A stretch of 64,000 nucleotides of DNA from Bacteroidota bacterium (GCA_016721765.1 JADKHO010000001.1:186001-250000), one strand, 5' to 3'. Numbered from the stretch's first letter, positions 54,464 to 63,149 are shown. Translations and numbers: made by a program. Notes: generated from the letters alone by a model not told the origin.

Positions 54464-54957
54464 ACAACAATGTTTATTAGTTGACCTTTTTCAATTTTAA
54501 AAATAAGATTTTGGTAATAATCTATTTTCATATCCTTCCATGTTTTTGTTTGCCAACCCTTCATTGATTTTGTGATTTGCAATAATTGATTGCTTACAGC
54601 ATCCTGGAAGAGTGTGGGCTGATAGTTCAAGTCAGCACTCAGCAGCCTGAATCTCCCTGTTTCGCCAGTACAATTGACTACAAATCGAATTCTTATCATA
54701 CCTGATTTATCGCTGTCCACTTTTTGATAGCTTGCAAAGAATAAACTATCAATGGCCTTCTTCCCTCCTATGTACTCCACCCCTTTCCCATTGTTGAAGT
54801 ATTGGATAATTTGCTCATTGCTGTTACAAAGCTTAAACGAAACTCCATCTTGCAAACTATCTTGCACAATATCATCCACCCAACGTGTTTCCTGTGCAAA
54901 TGAGGAATTGATATTAGATAGTAGTAGTAATGCTGCGAATAAAATCTGTCTTCCCAT
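54460..54957 (-). CDS. exported protein of unknown function
   Basis: 165 aa. Signal peptide ends NSSFAQE (residue ~22). Later segments GVEYIGGKKAIDSLFFASYQ, SGMIRIRFVVNCTGETGRFR and LLSADLNYQPTLF are mixed alpha/beta; the pattern I.FVVN..G.....RLL.AD resembles TonB-C-type domains, but this is weak. It lies upstream of the TPR gene in the same transcript, with a 4-bp overlap. No named family. Confidence 0.55.
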   Translation of the reverse strand: MGRQILFAALLLLSNINSSFAQETRWVDDIVQDSLQDGVSFKLCNSNEQIIQYFNNGKGVEYIGGKKAIDSLFFASYQKVDSDKSGMIRIRFVVNCTGETGRFRLLSADLNYQPTLFQDAVSNQLLQITKSMKGWQTKTWKDMKIDYYQNLIFKIEKGQLINIVV

Positions 54958-55028
54958 ATTTCTAAGTATTTATTTCAATTTTATGGATGTTACCTGGTCT
55001 TTATGTTGGCTGCTTGCACTAATCGTCC

Positions 55029-55078
55029 TCGTCTGCAACCCCAACTCGTCCGAGTTGCAAACGCGGACGAGTTGGGGG
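55029..55078. repeat. GCGTTACAAACGC-family repeat, variant copy 2
   Basis: CAACTCGTCCGAGTTGCAAA followed by CGCGGACGAGTTGGGG. It keeps the second half of the family (GCAAACGCGGACGAGTT) but has another hairpin, AACTCG-TCC-GAGTT, in place of the first half. Confidence 0.6.
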
Positions 55079-55145
55079 ATGGAAACTATAGATAGGATTT
55101 ACCAAGTTTTATCCAATGAAAAGATGCTAAATTTTACATTTTGCT

Positions 55146-56825
55146 CTAAAGCAATACGACGCGTCCGTTTGTTGTAATACCATTCTCTTTACACCGAACC
55201 AAAAAAACACCTTTCAGCTCACTCACATCAAACTCTGAAATAGAATTAGTCGTTTTTTTCACTGCAACAACTTCCCCTAGAAAGTTTACTATTTCAATAG
55301 TTTTGATTTGGCCTTCGTTACCCGAAGAAACAAAGAAACTACCAGAACTCGGATTCGGAGAAATGGTTATGTTAAACGATCCCATCATTTCATTTATCCC
55401 AATCCCTGTAATGTTTACGCAATTGGAAGTATCGGTGCAATTATTCTCAGTCACCATGACCGCAAAATTTCCATTGGATGTAGCTGCAAAAGATTGAGAA
55501 GTTTCACCAACAATTAACGCAAAATTGTTATTGCAATCGAGCCATTGGTAAGTTGCTCCCATTGCGTTGGCGGTGATGGTATTTTGCATGCTGGTTACGG
55601 TTGCATCTGCACGATTAATGGTGAGATCGACTGTCACGAGAGAATCGCAACCTGTTACTACACTTGAAAGATTTTGAATTACGGTTGTATCATTACTGTA
55701 AAATATTCCACCTATCAGCGTACTATCGCATTCGGTGATCGGAGGAAGAACAACAGAAGAAGAAGTATGGATGATGATGGGTTGATAGTAAATACTGTCG
55801 CAACCATTGGCAGTTACACCAGGTACTGTCCTAATTAAAGTGGTGTCTGCAGTGTAATAAATAGAATCGAGCAACAAACTATCACAACCCAGTAATGCTG
55901 CATTGGTCACGAACGATGCTGGATCCAGTTTCCACCAATCGGATTTAATAGATAGATAATATCCACTTCCAACATAAGCAATATTGTTTACAACAAAGGC
56001 TGTAGCTTTTTCTCTACTTCCAGGACCATAATCTGTAATTTGCGACCAGGTATTGCTATTTACATCATAACTATAAAAATCCATGTATTGATTTCCCGTT
56101 CCTACATAACCAACTCCCGAAACAGAAAAACCTACGGCATATGCTCTTAAAGGGCCAGGAACATTAGCTAATTGCGTCCATGCATTTGTTGCAGGATTAT
56201 ATTCCCAAAAATCGTTGTTTCTTGTAAATCCACTGTGGTAACCTGTGCCTACGTATCCTTTACTGCCAATAGAAAATTCCACCGTCGCATACCGGCCAAC
56301 TGCTACCGGATAATCCGCTTTTTGTGCCCACGTATTCGTTTGCGGATCGTATTCATAAAAATCTGTTTTGCCTGAACCATTGAGTCCCATTCCTACATAC
56401 CCCTTGTTACCGATAGAAAAACCTGTTGCACTTTCGCGATTACCGGGAGGAAAATTTGCTTTTTGTGTCCAGCTGTTTAGGAGAGGATCGTATTCCCAAA
56501 ATTCATTCGTATTACTAGTATTGTCTCTGCCAGTTCCAACATACCCTTTGCCATTAATACTAAAGCCAACAGCCCCTGTGCGCCCAGTGCTAGGGAAATT
56601 CGCTAGTTGTGTCCATTGATTTAAATTCGGATCATACTTGAAGAATTCATTTCGAAATGTTCCGCCTGCCGATTGCCCAGTAACTACATATCCTGTATCT
56701 CCAATAGCAAAAGAAACGAGATTGTATCGTGCTTGTGGCATATTTGCTACTTGAGTCCAGCAACCTTGAGAAAATACGGTGAAAGGCACGGTGATAACAA
56801 AAAATAATGTTATCATAAAAGACAT
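55146..56825 (-). CDS. T9SS-secreted Kelch-repeat protein
   Basis: About 559 aa from ATG at 56825, chosen because MSFMITLFFVITVPFTVFSQ is a signal peptide; upstream ATGs at 56882 and 56981 put a charged leader ahead. The body has about six Kelch-like units (FEFKYDPNLNQWTQLANFPS-like; FFKYDPNLNQWTQLANF, EYDPLLNSWTQKANF, EYDPQTNTWAQKADY, EYNPATNAWTQLANV), a predicted propeller. Then short strand repeats with CDSLLLDSIYYTADTTLI and CDSTLIGGIFYSNDTTVI, and a T9SS tail (ITISPNPSSGSFFVSS, GVFLVRCKENG). It is surface-bound or exported. Confidence 0.85.
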   Translation of the reverse strand: MSFMITLFFVITVPFTVFSQGCWTQVANMPQARYNLVSFAIGDTGYVVTGQSAGGTFRNEFFKYDPNLNQWTQLANFPSTGRTGAVGFSINGKGYVGTGRDNTSNTNEFWEYDPLLNSWTQKANFPPGNRESATGFSIGNKGYVGMGLNGSGKTDFYEYDPQTNTWAQKADYPVAVGRYATVEFSIGSKGYVGTGYHSGFTRNNDFWEYNPATNAWTQLANVPGPLRAYAVGFSVSGVGYVGTGNQYMDFYSYDVNSNTWSQITDYGPGSREKATAFVVNNIAYVGSGYYLSIKSDWWKLDPASFVTNAALLGCDSLLLDSIYYTADTTLIRTVPGVTANGCDSIYYQPIIIHTSSSVVLPPITECDSTLIGGIFYSNDTTVIQNLSSVVTGCDSLVTVDLTINRADATVTSMQNTITANAMGATYQWLDCNNNFALIVGETSQSFAATSNGNFAVMVTENNCTDTSNCVNITGIGINEMMGSFNITISPNPSSGSFFVSSGNEGQIKTIEIVNFLGEVVAVKKTTNSISEFDVSELKGVFLVRCKENGITTNGRVVLL

Positions 56826-56972
56826 GAAATTTCTTTCAAATAATAAGTAGAAAGAAGTATGATTGTTTTTTGGGGCTTGCATTGGGATAGTGCTTTGTGA
56901 GTCTAAGGTATGAAAAAATTCGGCAACTATAAGCGCTGATTTTTTTGAAGTGTTCATAAACCTTGGCAATAA

Positions 56973-57143
56973 CTCTCTCACTTTCGACTCTGCTCAGCTG
57001 TAGGGCAGATTGTTCAAGACGGTAGAATTGAAAATGAAAACGAGATTAACGTCATCAATTTGCATCCCGGGCTCTATTACCTGGAGTTAAGGCCCGAAGA
57101 AGATTGTGTGCGTGTTTTCAAGATCATAAAATCAGGCGAGTAG
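56973..57143 (+). pseudogene. orphan T9SS C-terminal sorting-domain tail, fragment
   Basis: An open plus-strand frame with no own start. It reads SAVGQIVQDGRIENENEINV then INLHPGLYYLELRPEEDCVR, VFKIIKSGE and stop at 57141. The pattern GQIV..G......N..NL.PG.YYLE......... is the last strand pair of a type A sorting domain. No surface-protein body is attached upstream, so it is probably a remnant of a lost gene. It is followed by a GCGTTACAAACGC-family repeat. Confidence 0.6.
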
Positions 57144-57159
57144 GGGTATGAAGTAATTG

Positions 57160-57235
57160 TAAAATAGAATGTAGTTATGTGTTACAAACGCATTCTTCAA
57201 GGCATCCGCGCTGCAAACGCGGACGAGTTCGGGGC
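57160..57235. repeat. GCGTTACAAACGC-family repeat, copy 3
   Basis: AAAATAGAATGTAGTTATGT, GTTACAAACGCATTCTTCAA, GGCATCCGCGCTGCAAACGC and GGACGAGTTCGGGG. It is the longest member of the family, matching copy 6 at 60340 over the whole length. Confidence 0.8.
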
Positions 57236-57256
57236 TATTACCTGTTGATTGAATTT

Positions 57257-57712
57257 TTACTCCATTTTGGATTCCATATAAAAGGCTTCTAACCACTTGT
57301 CATTTTGAAAAATATAATTTGCAGCAACCTGAATTTTCGGACTTAACTTTACTCCATTACATGTTCCATCTTGAAAAACTTTATAGGTTAATAATGCCGA
57401 TTTATCCGATAACATACTAAATTTAATATTTTCTAATGCGTAGCTGGTTACATTGCAATTAGAAATGGTTGCGGCAATAACTTCCTTCTTGTCGCTAACA
57501 CCATCTGCACTAATGGAAACAAAGTTTGAAGTTGTATTTTGTTCAAACCATTCACCACTTTTATTCTTCCAGGCTTCCCAACCAGCTTTGTCAAGCTTGA
57601 TGATTTTCTCCTGAATATCTTTTGAATCATCAAATTTCGTTTCACAACTTATATTCACTACAGATAAAAATGTTGCCATACAAAGTAGGAGTATTTTCGT
57701 TAGATTTTTCAT
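57257..57712 (-). CDS. SnoaL/DUF4440-like lipoprotein
   Basis: 151 aa. A lipobox (VNISC) ends the signal peptide at Cys23. The NTF2-like fold is indicated by IIKLDKAGWEAWKNKSGEWF, SNFVSISADGVSDKKEVIAA and YIFQNDKWLEAFYMES. DUF4440/SnoaL-type proteins are ligand-binding or polyketide-cyclase-like. It is the first of a row of single minus-strand genes separated by structured spacers. Confidence 0.7.
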   Translation of the reverse strand: MKNLTKILLLCMATFLSVVNISCETKFDDSKDIQEKIIKLDKAGWEAWKNKSGEWFEQNTTSNFVSISADGVSDKKEVIAATISNCNVTSYALENIKFSMLSDKSALLTYKVFQDGTCNGVKLSPKIQVAANYIFQNDKWLEAFYMESKME

Positions 57713-57762
57713 TGATTTAAAATTGCGTTAGTATAATTGGAAATCGTAAAAAAGTATGTTGA

Positions 57763-57782
57763 TATGCGTTACAAACGCAACA
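57763..57782. repeat. GCGTTACAAACGC-family repeat, copy 4 (first half only)
   Basis: TATGCGTTACAAACGCAACA. It holds only the first hairpin, 50 bases upstream of the SnoaL-like start and before an orphan sorting-domain tail. Confidence 0.65.
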
Positions 57783-57842
57783 AACAAAAATACTGCTTTT
57801 AGACTATTGTAAAAGTAAATATGAATCTTTTAGATTTGATTT

Positions 57843-57965
57843 ATGAGCGGAGATGGATACAAAATAGCTAATATTCAAGGAAGCTATTTCTTAAGGCTAA
57901 CTGTTGAGGATGGAGTAGATTTATTTACCAAAAAGATTGTGCAGGATGCTGAAGGTTATATTTAA
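57843..57965 (+). pseudogene. second orphan T9SS C-terminal sorting-domain tail, fragment
   Basis: A 40-codon frame, MSGDGYKIANIQGSYFLRLT followed by VEDGVDLFTKKIVQDAEGYI. The phrase I..I.G.YFLRL....G....KKIV is the terminal strand pair of a type A sorting domain, again without a protein body. It is followed at 58025 by a GCGTTACAAACGC-family repeat, the same order as at 56973-57235. Probably a gene remnant. Confidence 0.5.
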
Positions 57966-58024
57966 AGCAGAGCATTGGATTATTCGGATATCAAAAGGTA
58001 TAGGGAAATAATAAAATATTAATT

Positions 58025-58083
58025 AGTTATGCGTTACAAACGCATACTTCTAGCATCCGCATTGCAAACGCAGACGAGTTGGG
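58025..58083. repeat. GCGTTACAAACGC-family repeat, copy 5
   Basis: TTAGTTATGCGTTACAAACG, CATACTTCTAGCATCCGCAT and TGCAAACGCAGACGAGTTGG. Both halves are present. Confidence 0.8.
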
Positions 58084-58139
58084 AATTTCATCTAAACTCA
58101 GAATCGCCAATTTCATAAAGCTGCTGTTGGCAATAGTTT

Positions 58140-59048
58140 TCATTTCGTTAAGTATTCATTTAATTCAACATATTCAAAATCTGGAGAGTCCATTAAAAAT
58201 TGCCTTAGCTGCCAAACGTGACCTGATCCGTAGATAAGCAACAATCTTTCTTCGCTATCAAAATCTGTGAAATCATAGGCGTTAGCAAAAATTCTCAAGT
58301 TCCTTCTATACCATTTTGCAACAGCATCGGCTCCAATATAATTATCTCCAGCTCCTTCTAATACTATTTCAGTTAAATATGCTTGATGGTCTTTTCGTCT
58401 GTTTTGGGGACTGTTAAGCATAGCTAAATGTTCCGTTAGCGTTTGTAAAGTTTTTAATGAGTCGCTCCATTCGTAAAACGATTGAAAATCATAACGTGTG
58501 CTCTTTTCATATTGCCTTTTTGATTTTAAATAAGCCACTACATCATAGTTGTCCCAATCCAGCTCCACGCCAAACCATTCAGCAGTAGCGTCTGAGCAAA
58601 ATATTCTTTGGTGTCCCATTTTTTTTGCAAGCTTGAAGCCAATTTGATATACCTCATTGCTTTTATCGTCAATGCTAAAAGTTCCGTTGAGAAATTCTTG
58701 ATAACGTTTATTGGTAATACTATCTTTTTTGATTCTGTCCCATTCCACTAATATTTTTGTTGGCTTATAAACGGCAATTTTATTTAGAAGTATTTCCAAT
58801 TCTTCTTGTCTTTTTTTTTCAAGTATGTTGAAAGCATATTTAGGCTTATAACTATCCAATCCAGGATTGTCAAAATGGAATACTCCTAAAACCATTGCCT
58901 TTGCCTTATGTTTTCCAATAAACAGATCCGGATCGGAAATTGGATTCGCTTTTTGTTCAACCTTGCTTTCCTGGTTGACACGGTCATGTTGTGTATTACA
59001 AGAAGCACTGAGTGCTAGTATTGTAATGCCTAAAAATATCTTTCGCAT
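58140..59048 (-). CDS. DUF5694-like lipoprotein
   Basis: 302 aa. A lipobox (SASC) ends the signal peptide at about Cys17. The body has AKAMVLGVFHFDNPGLDSYK, LVEWDRIKKD and IYGSGHVWQLRQFLMDS, the pattern of DUF5694, distantly related to TraB/Tiki-like metal-dependent proteins with conserved His/Glu. No catalytic site is proven. It lies in the cassette-like row of minus-strand genes, with a structured spacer directly upstream of its start. Confidence 0.75.
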   Translation of the reverse strand: MRKIFLGITILALSASCNTQHDRVNQESKVEQKANPISDPDLFIGKHKAKAMVLGVFHFDNPGLDSYKPKYAFNILEKKRQEELEILLNKIAVYKPTKILVEWDRIKKDSITNKRYQEFLNGTFSIDDKSNEVYQIGFKLAKKMGHQRIFCSDATAEWFGVELDWDNYDVVAYLKSKRQYEKSTRYDFQSFYEWSDSLKTLQTLTEHLAMLNSPQNRRKDHQAYLTEIVLEGAGDNYIGADAVAKWYRRNLRIFANAYDFTDFDSEERLLLIYGSGHVWQLRQFLMDSPDFEYVELNEYLTK

Positions 59049-59089
59049 GTGCCTTGGATTCTTGAATTTGTGGATTTATTTTTCAATTA

Positions 59090-59227
59090 GCTACTAGCGG
59101 TTTCGGGCTTTGCTTTGGTGGGCTTTTGAAACCGTAAACTGGCTGCCAGCACCAAAGTTTATTAATAGCTCAAATGTTCATATTCGCACTGTCCACCCAC
59201 TAACGAAAAACCCGTGTTACCAGCAGC
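59090..59227 (-). repeat. attC-like imperfect palindromic spacer, site 1
   Basis: 138 bp between the class D beta-lactamase end and the DUF5694-like start. Ends: GCTACTAGCGGTTTCGGG (plus strand, left) and CCCGTGTTACCAGCAGC (right) pair as imperfect inverted repeats, with inner arms TTTGGTGGGC and GTCCACCCAC. Internal CTGCCAGCAC lies 53 bp from the left end, as in site 2 at 63214-63350. The layout is like an integron attC; the canonical GTTRRRY cores are not exact. Confidence 0.6.
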
Positions 59228-59232
59228 AATTC

Positions 59233-60063
59233 TTACTGCTTCGTCAGTTTAAGTTCTTCCAATATTTTATAAACAATTTCTGTCCTTGAATTATCAAAAC
59301 TAATTGCACGATTAACATCGTTTAATTTCTCGCTTTCTATTTGAACACAATTAGTGAAATAATAAACATTGTCATTTGTCTCAAGATAACCTACATACCA
59401 ACCAATATCTTTTTTGCCATGTCCACCCCAGCCAGTTTTTGCCCTTATTACATAGTCCAATGTGTCCTTTGTAATCATTATGTCTTTTACAATATCTACT
59501 GAACGTTTTGAAAAAGGAAGTTGATTGTCGTGAAGTCGTTTTAGAAAGTCAATTTGTTGTTGTGGTGAAATACGAAGTCCGCCTGTTAACCAAAACTGGT
59601 CAATTCCGCCTGAAGTGTCAGCATTGCCATAGTTAGTTTTGTCAAGCCAATATTTCATTCTTTGCTCACCTACACGTCTTGCAAGCTCTTGATAATACCA
59701 AACGGTAGAATTAGTGAATGCAGTCTGCAAATCGTGGTCTTTATCCCATACTGGATTTCTTACTACGCTGTCCCATTGAATCACAAAGTGCTTGCCCTTT
59801 ATTACTCCTGTCTCCAGTCCGATAAGTGAATTACAAATTTTAAATGTTGAAGCAGGTGAAAAAGTCTGTTCGCATTGGTCTTGGTTATAAAAAACATACT
59901 TGTCTGCTTGCGTGTCGTAAAGCACGAAAGAACCCTCAACGTTGAATTGATCGTAATACTTTTTAAAGTCATTACGAATTTCAGTTGTCTGTTGATGCTT
60001 ACAGGCTGTCAGTCCGTAAACTAATAAAGTCAATACTAATATGGTCTGTTTTACTGTCGTCAT
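59233..60063 (-). CDS. class D (OXA-type) beta-lactamase
   Basis: 276 aa. A lipobox (GLTAC) at Cys21 suggests a lipoprotein. Class D motifs: Ser72-Thr-Phe-Lys75 in SPASTFKICNSL, the S-x-V motif in NSTVWYYQELA, YGN in KTNYGNADTSGG and KTG in VIRAKTGWGGHG. QFWLTGGLRISPQQQIDFLK is also typical. It hydrolyses beta-lactams in the periplasm. The start is ATG at 60063; GCTGCTAACGGTTATATTACC lies directly before it, a core-like end of the spacer type seen in this row. Resistance spectrum cannot be read from sequence. Confidence 0.93.
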   Translation of the reverse strand: MTTVKQTILVLTLLVYGLTACKHQQTTEIRNDFKKYYDQFNVEGSFVLYDTQADKYVFYNQDQCEQTFSPASTFKICNSLIGLETGVIKGKHFVIQWDSVVRNPVWDKDHDLQTAFTNSTVWYYQELARRVGEQRMKYWLDKTNYGNADTSGGIDQFWLTGGLRISPQQQIDFLKRLHDNQLPFSKRSVDIVKDIMITKDTLDYVIRAKTGWGGHGKKDIGWYVGYLETNDNVYYFTNCVQIESEKLNDVNRAISFDNSRTEIVYKILEELKLTKQ

Positions 60064-60440
60064 ATTGTTGCTGCTAACGGTTATATTACCGAAATCCTAT
60101 TCGTATAGCAATCACAAATAGAGTACTTCCCGAAATGTTTTCCTTCAACTTTCTTTATAATTTCCTAGGTGAAAAAAACACATAAAAAACCAAACAATCA
60201 ACTACAAAATATAAATTAGTCTAAAGTATATGATTTTTAGTACGTACAAATATGGCTTTTAGGGAAAGTTTGTGAGGCATGCGGAAGTATAAATTTGTTG
60301 CAGAACACGAGAGTATGAAATAACTTTAAAATAGGAAGTAGTTATGCGTTACAAACGCATACTTCATGCATCCGCTTTGCAAGCGCGGACGAGTTCGGGA
60401 AAATCAGGATTTAGCAGATGCGTAAATTCCATTTGGTTTG
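60064..60440. other. long spacer between cassette-like genes
   Basis: It starts with GTTGCTGCTAACGGTTATAT next to the beta-lactamase and holds AT-rich DNA, then copy 6 of the GCGTTACAAACGC family (60340-60400), and ends at the HAD gene stop, which overlaps a GTTAGC word. No gene or clear large palindrome was found. Confidence 0.4.
60340..60400. repeat. GCGTTACAAACGC-family repeat, copy 6
   Basis: AGTTATGCGTTACAAACGCA, TACTTCATGCATCCGCTTTG and CAAGCGCGGACGAGTTCGGG. Preceded by TAAAATAGGAAG as in copy 3. Confidence 0.8.
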
Positions 60441-61745
60441 CTAACGTGTTCCGGTATTCGGTTTGGTTATTAATGTCGATTGTTGAGGTTGTTTGTGTCC
60501 GTTATCTGCTAAGTTTTGAATACATTGTTCTCTAATTGTCCAAAGCTCAGCAAGCGATAGTTTAATTTTAGTATTATTTGCAAGCCATTTTTCCAAATAC
60601 TTTTTATGATAGGTCACTTTATAATCAGTTATTTGATGCGGAAGTATTTCAATCTCCTCAATAAGGTCATCTATAAAATCAATAGCGTTTGCATCTGGTT
60701 TTGTAAAATCAAGTATTTGATTTTTGTATTTTAAATAATTGTGTGCTTCCGGAATGAAGGCAAGTCCGTGCTTGTTTAATGTAGAAGATATTTCGGGAGT
60801 ATTTTGACTGCTCATTCTAAATAAGCCGCAAATTAAAATAATGTCTGTGAAATTGTTTTCGTCCGCCAATTGTTTTAGTAGAGCGTGCTTTGTACTGCAA
60901 GTGCCGCAGTTGTCGGTGAACAAGGTTGTTAAGTCGTTTTTATTTGGATTACGCCCGTAAGGCAGGTTTTGAATATATTTTGTCGCCTGCCTAAAAGTCA
61001 AAATACCATTATTAAGAAACGCTTCTGAGATTTTGCCTTTAGGTTTTACTTCGAAGTCAGGTTCAACATGAGTGGCTTTTTCAATGTTTAGCTTTTTAGA
61101 TAATTTGATGTCTGCAAAATTTAAATAAAATGATGGAACGTTGTAATCTTTCAGTTTTTCATTATTAATTCCGATAAAATCAATATTTATATTCTTTGAA
61201 GTTTCATAGTCCCAAAGACCGTCACCAAAAGAAATAATTTGCTCATATGTAGTATTAGAGTAAAATACTTTGGCCGTTGCAATCGCTTTTAAAACTAACT
61301 CGTCTCTTGAAAATATTTGATTTGCCGAAATTATTAATGTGTCGGGTAAGGAAATGCCGACCTGTTCAAGCTTTAATTTAGCAGGATTAAATAGCGAGCC
61401 TGTTGCGAAAACAATGTCAAAGTTGGAATTGTGTGTTAATGTAGATAAGAAATTTTTAGCACCTTCAATTTCTTTTAGCGGATTTTGAATTATCGCTTCC
61501 GAGATTAGTTCATATAACAAGCCCTCAAAGCGCTCTATGTCTTTATGCATTAAAGGCTTTTTTAACTGAGTCTCGAATATTGTTTTAAAAATATAACTGT
61601 CGGTGTGATGCTTATAGGCGGACCAATTAGTGTTAAAGTCAGATAGTCCGAAGATATTAAGGGCTTTTACGAAAGCTGATTGATGAATCTTGACGCTATT
61701 CGTTAATGTTCCATCAATGTCAAATATCGCAAGCTTATTTTTCAT
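60441..61745 (-). CDS. HAD hydrolase fused to transglutaminase-like domain
   Basis: 434 aa. Residues 1-220 form a HAD phosphohydrolase: motif I FDIDGTLTNS, a helical cap, motif II-like FATGS and motif IV SFGDGLWDYETS. Residues 235-434 look like a transglutaminase-like cysteine-hydrolase domain: NCGTCSTKHALLKQLAD (candidate Cys), PEAHNYLKY (candidate His) and ILDFTKPDA (candidate Asp), in the usual order. A phosphatase plus cysteine hydrolase fusion is unusual. It lies in the cassette-like row. Its stop codon overlaps a GTTAGC core-like word. Confidence 0.8.
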   Translation of the reverse strand: MKNKLAIFDIDGTLTNSVKIHQSAFVKALNIFGLSDFNTNWSAYKHHTDSYIFKTIFETQLKKPLMHKDIERFEGLLYELISEAIIQNPLKEIEGAKNFLSTLTHNSNFDIVFATGSLFNPAKLKLEQVGISLPDTLIISANQIFSRDELVLKAIATAKVFYSNTTYEQIISFGDGLWDYETSKNINIDFIGINNEKLKDYNVPSFYLNFADIKLSKKLNIEKATHVEPDFEVKPKGKISEAFLNNGILTFRQATKYIQNLPYGRNPNKNDLTTLFTDNCGTCSTKHALLKQLADENNFTDIILICGLFRMSSQNTPEISSTLNKHGLAFIPEAHNYLKYKNQILDFTKPDANAIDFIDDLIEEIEILPHQITDYKVTYHKKYLEKWLANNTKIKLSLAELWTIREQCIQNLADNGHKQPQQSTLITKPNTGTR

Positions 61746-61832
61746 TTTTAAATTGAGCTTTTAACTCCATTTTGGTTGTCGTTTTAATTTGTAAAATCAT
61801 TTCCGTATCAGCTATCAGTTATTTAAAATATT

Positions 61833-62378
61833 TCATTTTCTCAGGTCAATAGATAAAATTGCATAACCATAATTATCTGACCAGCCTGATTTTAGTGGCA
61901 ATAATTTTCTTGTATGTGCTTCTCTCTGCATTCCCACTTTTTCTAATACTCTAATAGAGCCAATATTCTCAAAAGCGCAACCAGCTTCTATTCTGTGAAG
62001 TTTAAGCTGTTCAAAACCAAATTCTATTATTTTTCTTAAACATTCTGTTGCATATCCTTTATTCCAGAAACAATAATCGTATTGAAACCAAACTTCAGCA
62101 TTTTTGTAGTGTTCTTTTCCTAAACGAACTCCAATTAATCCAATGAATTTGTTTTCACCAATTAATTCTACTGCAAAGGTAAATTGTGTAACTTTTTCTT
62201 TGTTATTTTCACTAATCCATTTTTCTACTGTAATTTTTGTATCATTAATACTATTAGGAATACTTGACGTATTATACTTTGCGGTTTCTTCTAAGCATTG
62301 TAAATGATATACATTTTCAATGTAATTCTCTGAAATAGGTTTTATGTTCAGTCTTTTAGTTTTAAGATTTATGTTCAT
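61833..62378 (-). CDS. GNAT acetyltransferase (RimJ/RimL type)
   Basis: 181 aa. LKTKRLNIKPISENYIENVY starts the GNAT domain, GLIGVRLGKEHYKNAEVWFQ is the central part, and the acetyl-CoA motif is KGYATECLRKIIEFGFEQL (family R/Q-x-x-G-x-G/A position), with LHRIEAGCAFENIGSIRVLEKVGM. It acetylates an amine on a protein or small molecule. It lies in the cassette-like row. Confidence 0.85.
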   Translation of the reverse strand: MNINLKTKRLNIKPISENYIENVYHLQCLEETAKYNTSSIPNSINDTKITVEKWISENNKEKVTQFTFAVELIGENKFIGLIGVRLGKEHYKNAEVWFQYDYCFWNKGYATECLRKIIEFGFEQLKLHRIEAGCAFENIGSIRVLEKVGMQREAHTRKLLPLKSGWSDNYGYAILSIDLRK

Positions 62379-62399
62379 AATTAGTACTCATGCAGATTA

Positions 62400-62471
62400 G
62401 ATAACGTGTCACAAACCGCTAGCGTATGAGATCGGTTGCAGATAAAGCCCATTTTGCTATTGCAGTATTTA
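62400..62471 (-). repeat. degenerate palindromic spacer between cassette-like genes
   Basis: On the minus strand GCAACCGATCTCATACGC followed by TAGCGGTTTGTGACACGTTA. AACCG and CGGTT form a small stem; a GTTATC word lies about 25 bp before the GNAT start. It is shorter than sites 1 and 2 and may be a truncated copy. Confidence 0.35.
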
Positions 62472-63149
62472 TCATTCGTGAATTCTGTTTACAACTGCAA
62501 TTGCTACCCCATCATATTCCTTTACTCCAACTGTTTGTATAATTGTAGCTGTAACTTTTTTATTTTCGCTTAACATTCTGTTTAGCCGTTGCACACCTTG
62601 TACTTTTTCATCTGTGGTATTCATGTCAAGAACTTTACCTTCTCTAATTACATTGTCGCAAATAATAACTGTGCCAGGTCTAGACAGTTGCAATGCATAT
62701 TCAAAATATTCTGTGTAAGGTGGTTTATCGGCATCAATAAAAATCATATCAAATGGGTCATGATTTTCTGCAATTATTTGTGGCAAAATGTCCAACGCTT
62801 TTCCAACTCTTAATTCTACTTTTTGTGAAAGCCCTGCGTTGTCAATGTTTTTTTGTGCAACATCCCCGTGGTGTTTGTCAACCTCAATAGTTATTACTTT
62901 TCCATTGTCAGGCAAAGCTCTTGCTATCCAAATTGTGCTGTAACCACCCAAAGTTCCTAATTCCAAAACTGTTTTTGCGTTGCAAGCCATCATCATTACT
63001 TGCAAAAACTTTCCTTGGTTTGCCGAAACGCTATGTTGTGGAACTCCTTCGGTGTCTAATGATTTAATTGTGTCGGTCAATGCCTTGTCTTCTGGTGCAA
63101 GTAAACCGCTAATGTAATTGTCAACGTGTGAAAATATTTCTTTATCCAT
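62472..63149 (-). CDS. class I SAM-dependent O-methyltransferase
   Basis: 225 aa. It matches catechol/caffeoyl-CoA O-methyltransferases: MMMACNAKTVLELGTLGGYS (SAM motif I ELGTLGGYS), WIARALPDNGKVITIEVDKH, MIFIDADKPPYTEYFEYAL (metal and active-site Asp) and IICDNVIREGKV with metal-binding Asp-Asn. Substrate unknown. It lies in the cassette-like row, with site 2 about 65-200 bp upstream of its start. Confidence 0.88.
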   Translation of the reverse strand: MDKEIFSHVDNYISGLLAPEDKALTDTIKSLDTEGVPQHSVSANQGKFLQVMMMACNAKTVLELGTLGGYSTIWIARALPDNGKVITIEVDKHHGDVAQKNIDNAGLSQKVELRVGKALDILPQIIAENHDPFDMIFIDADKPPYTEYFEYALQLSRPGTVIICDNVIREGKVLDMNTTDEKVQGVQRLNRMLSENKKVTATIIQTVGVKEYDGVAIAVVNRIHE

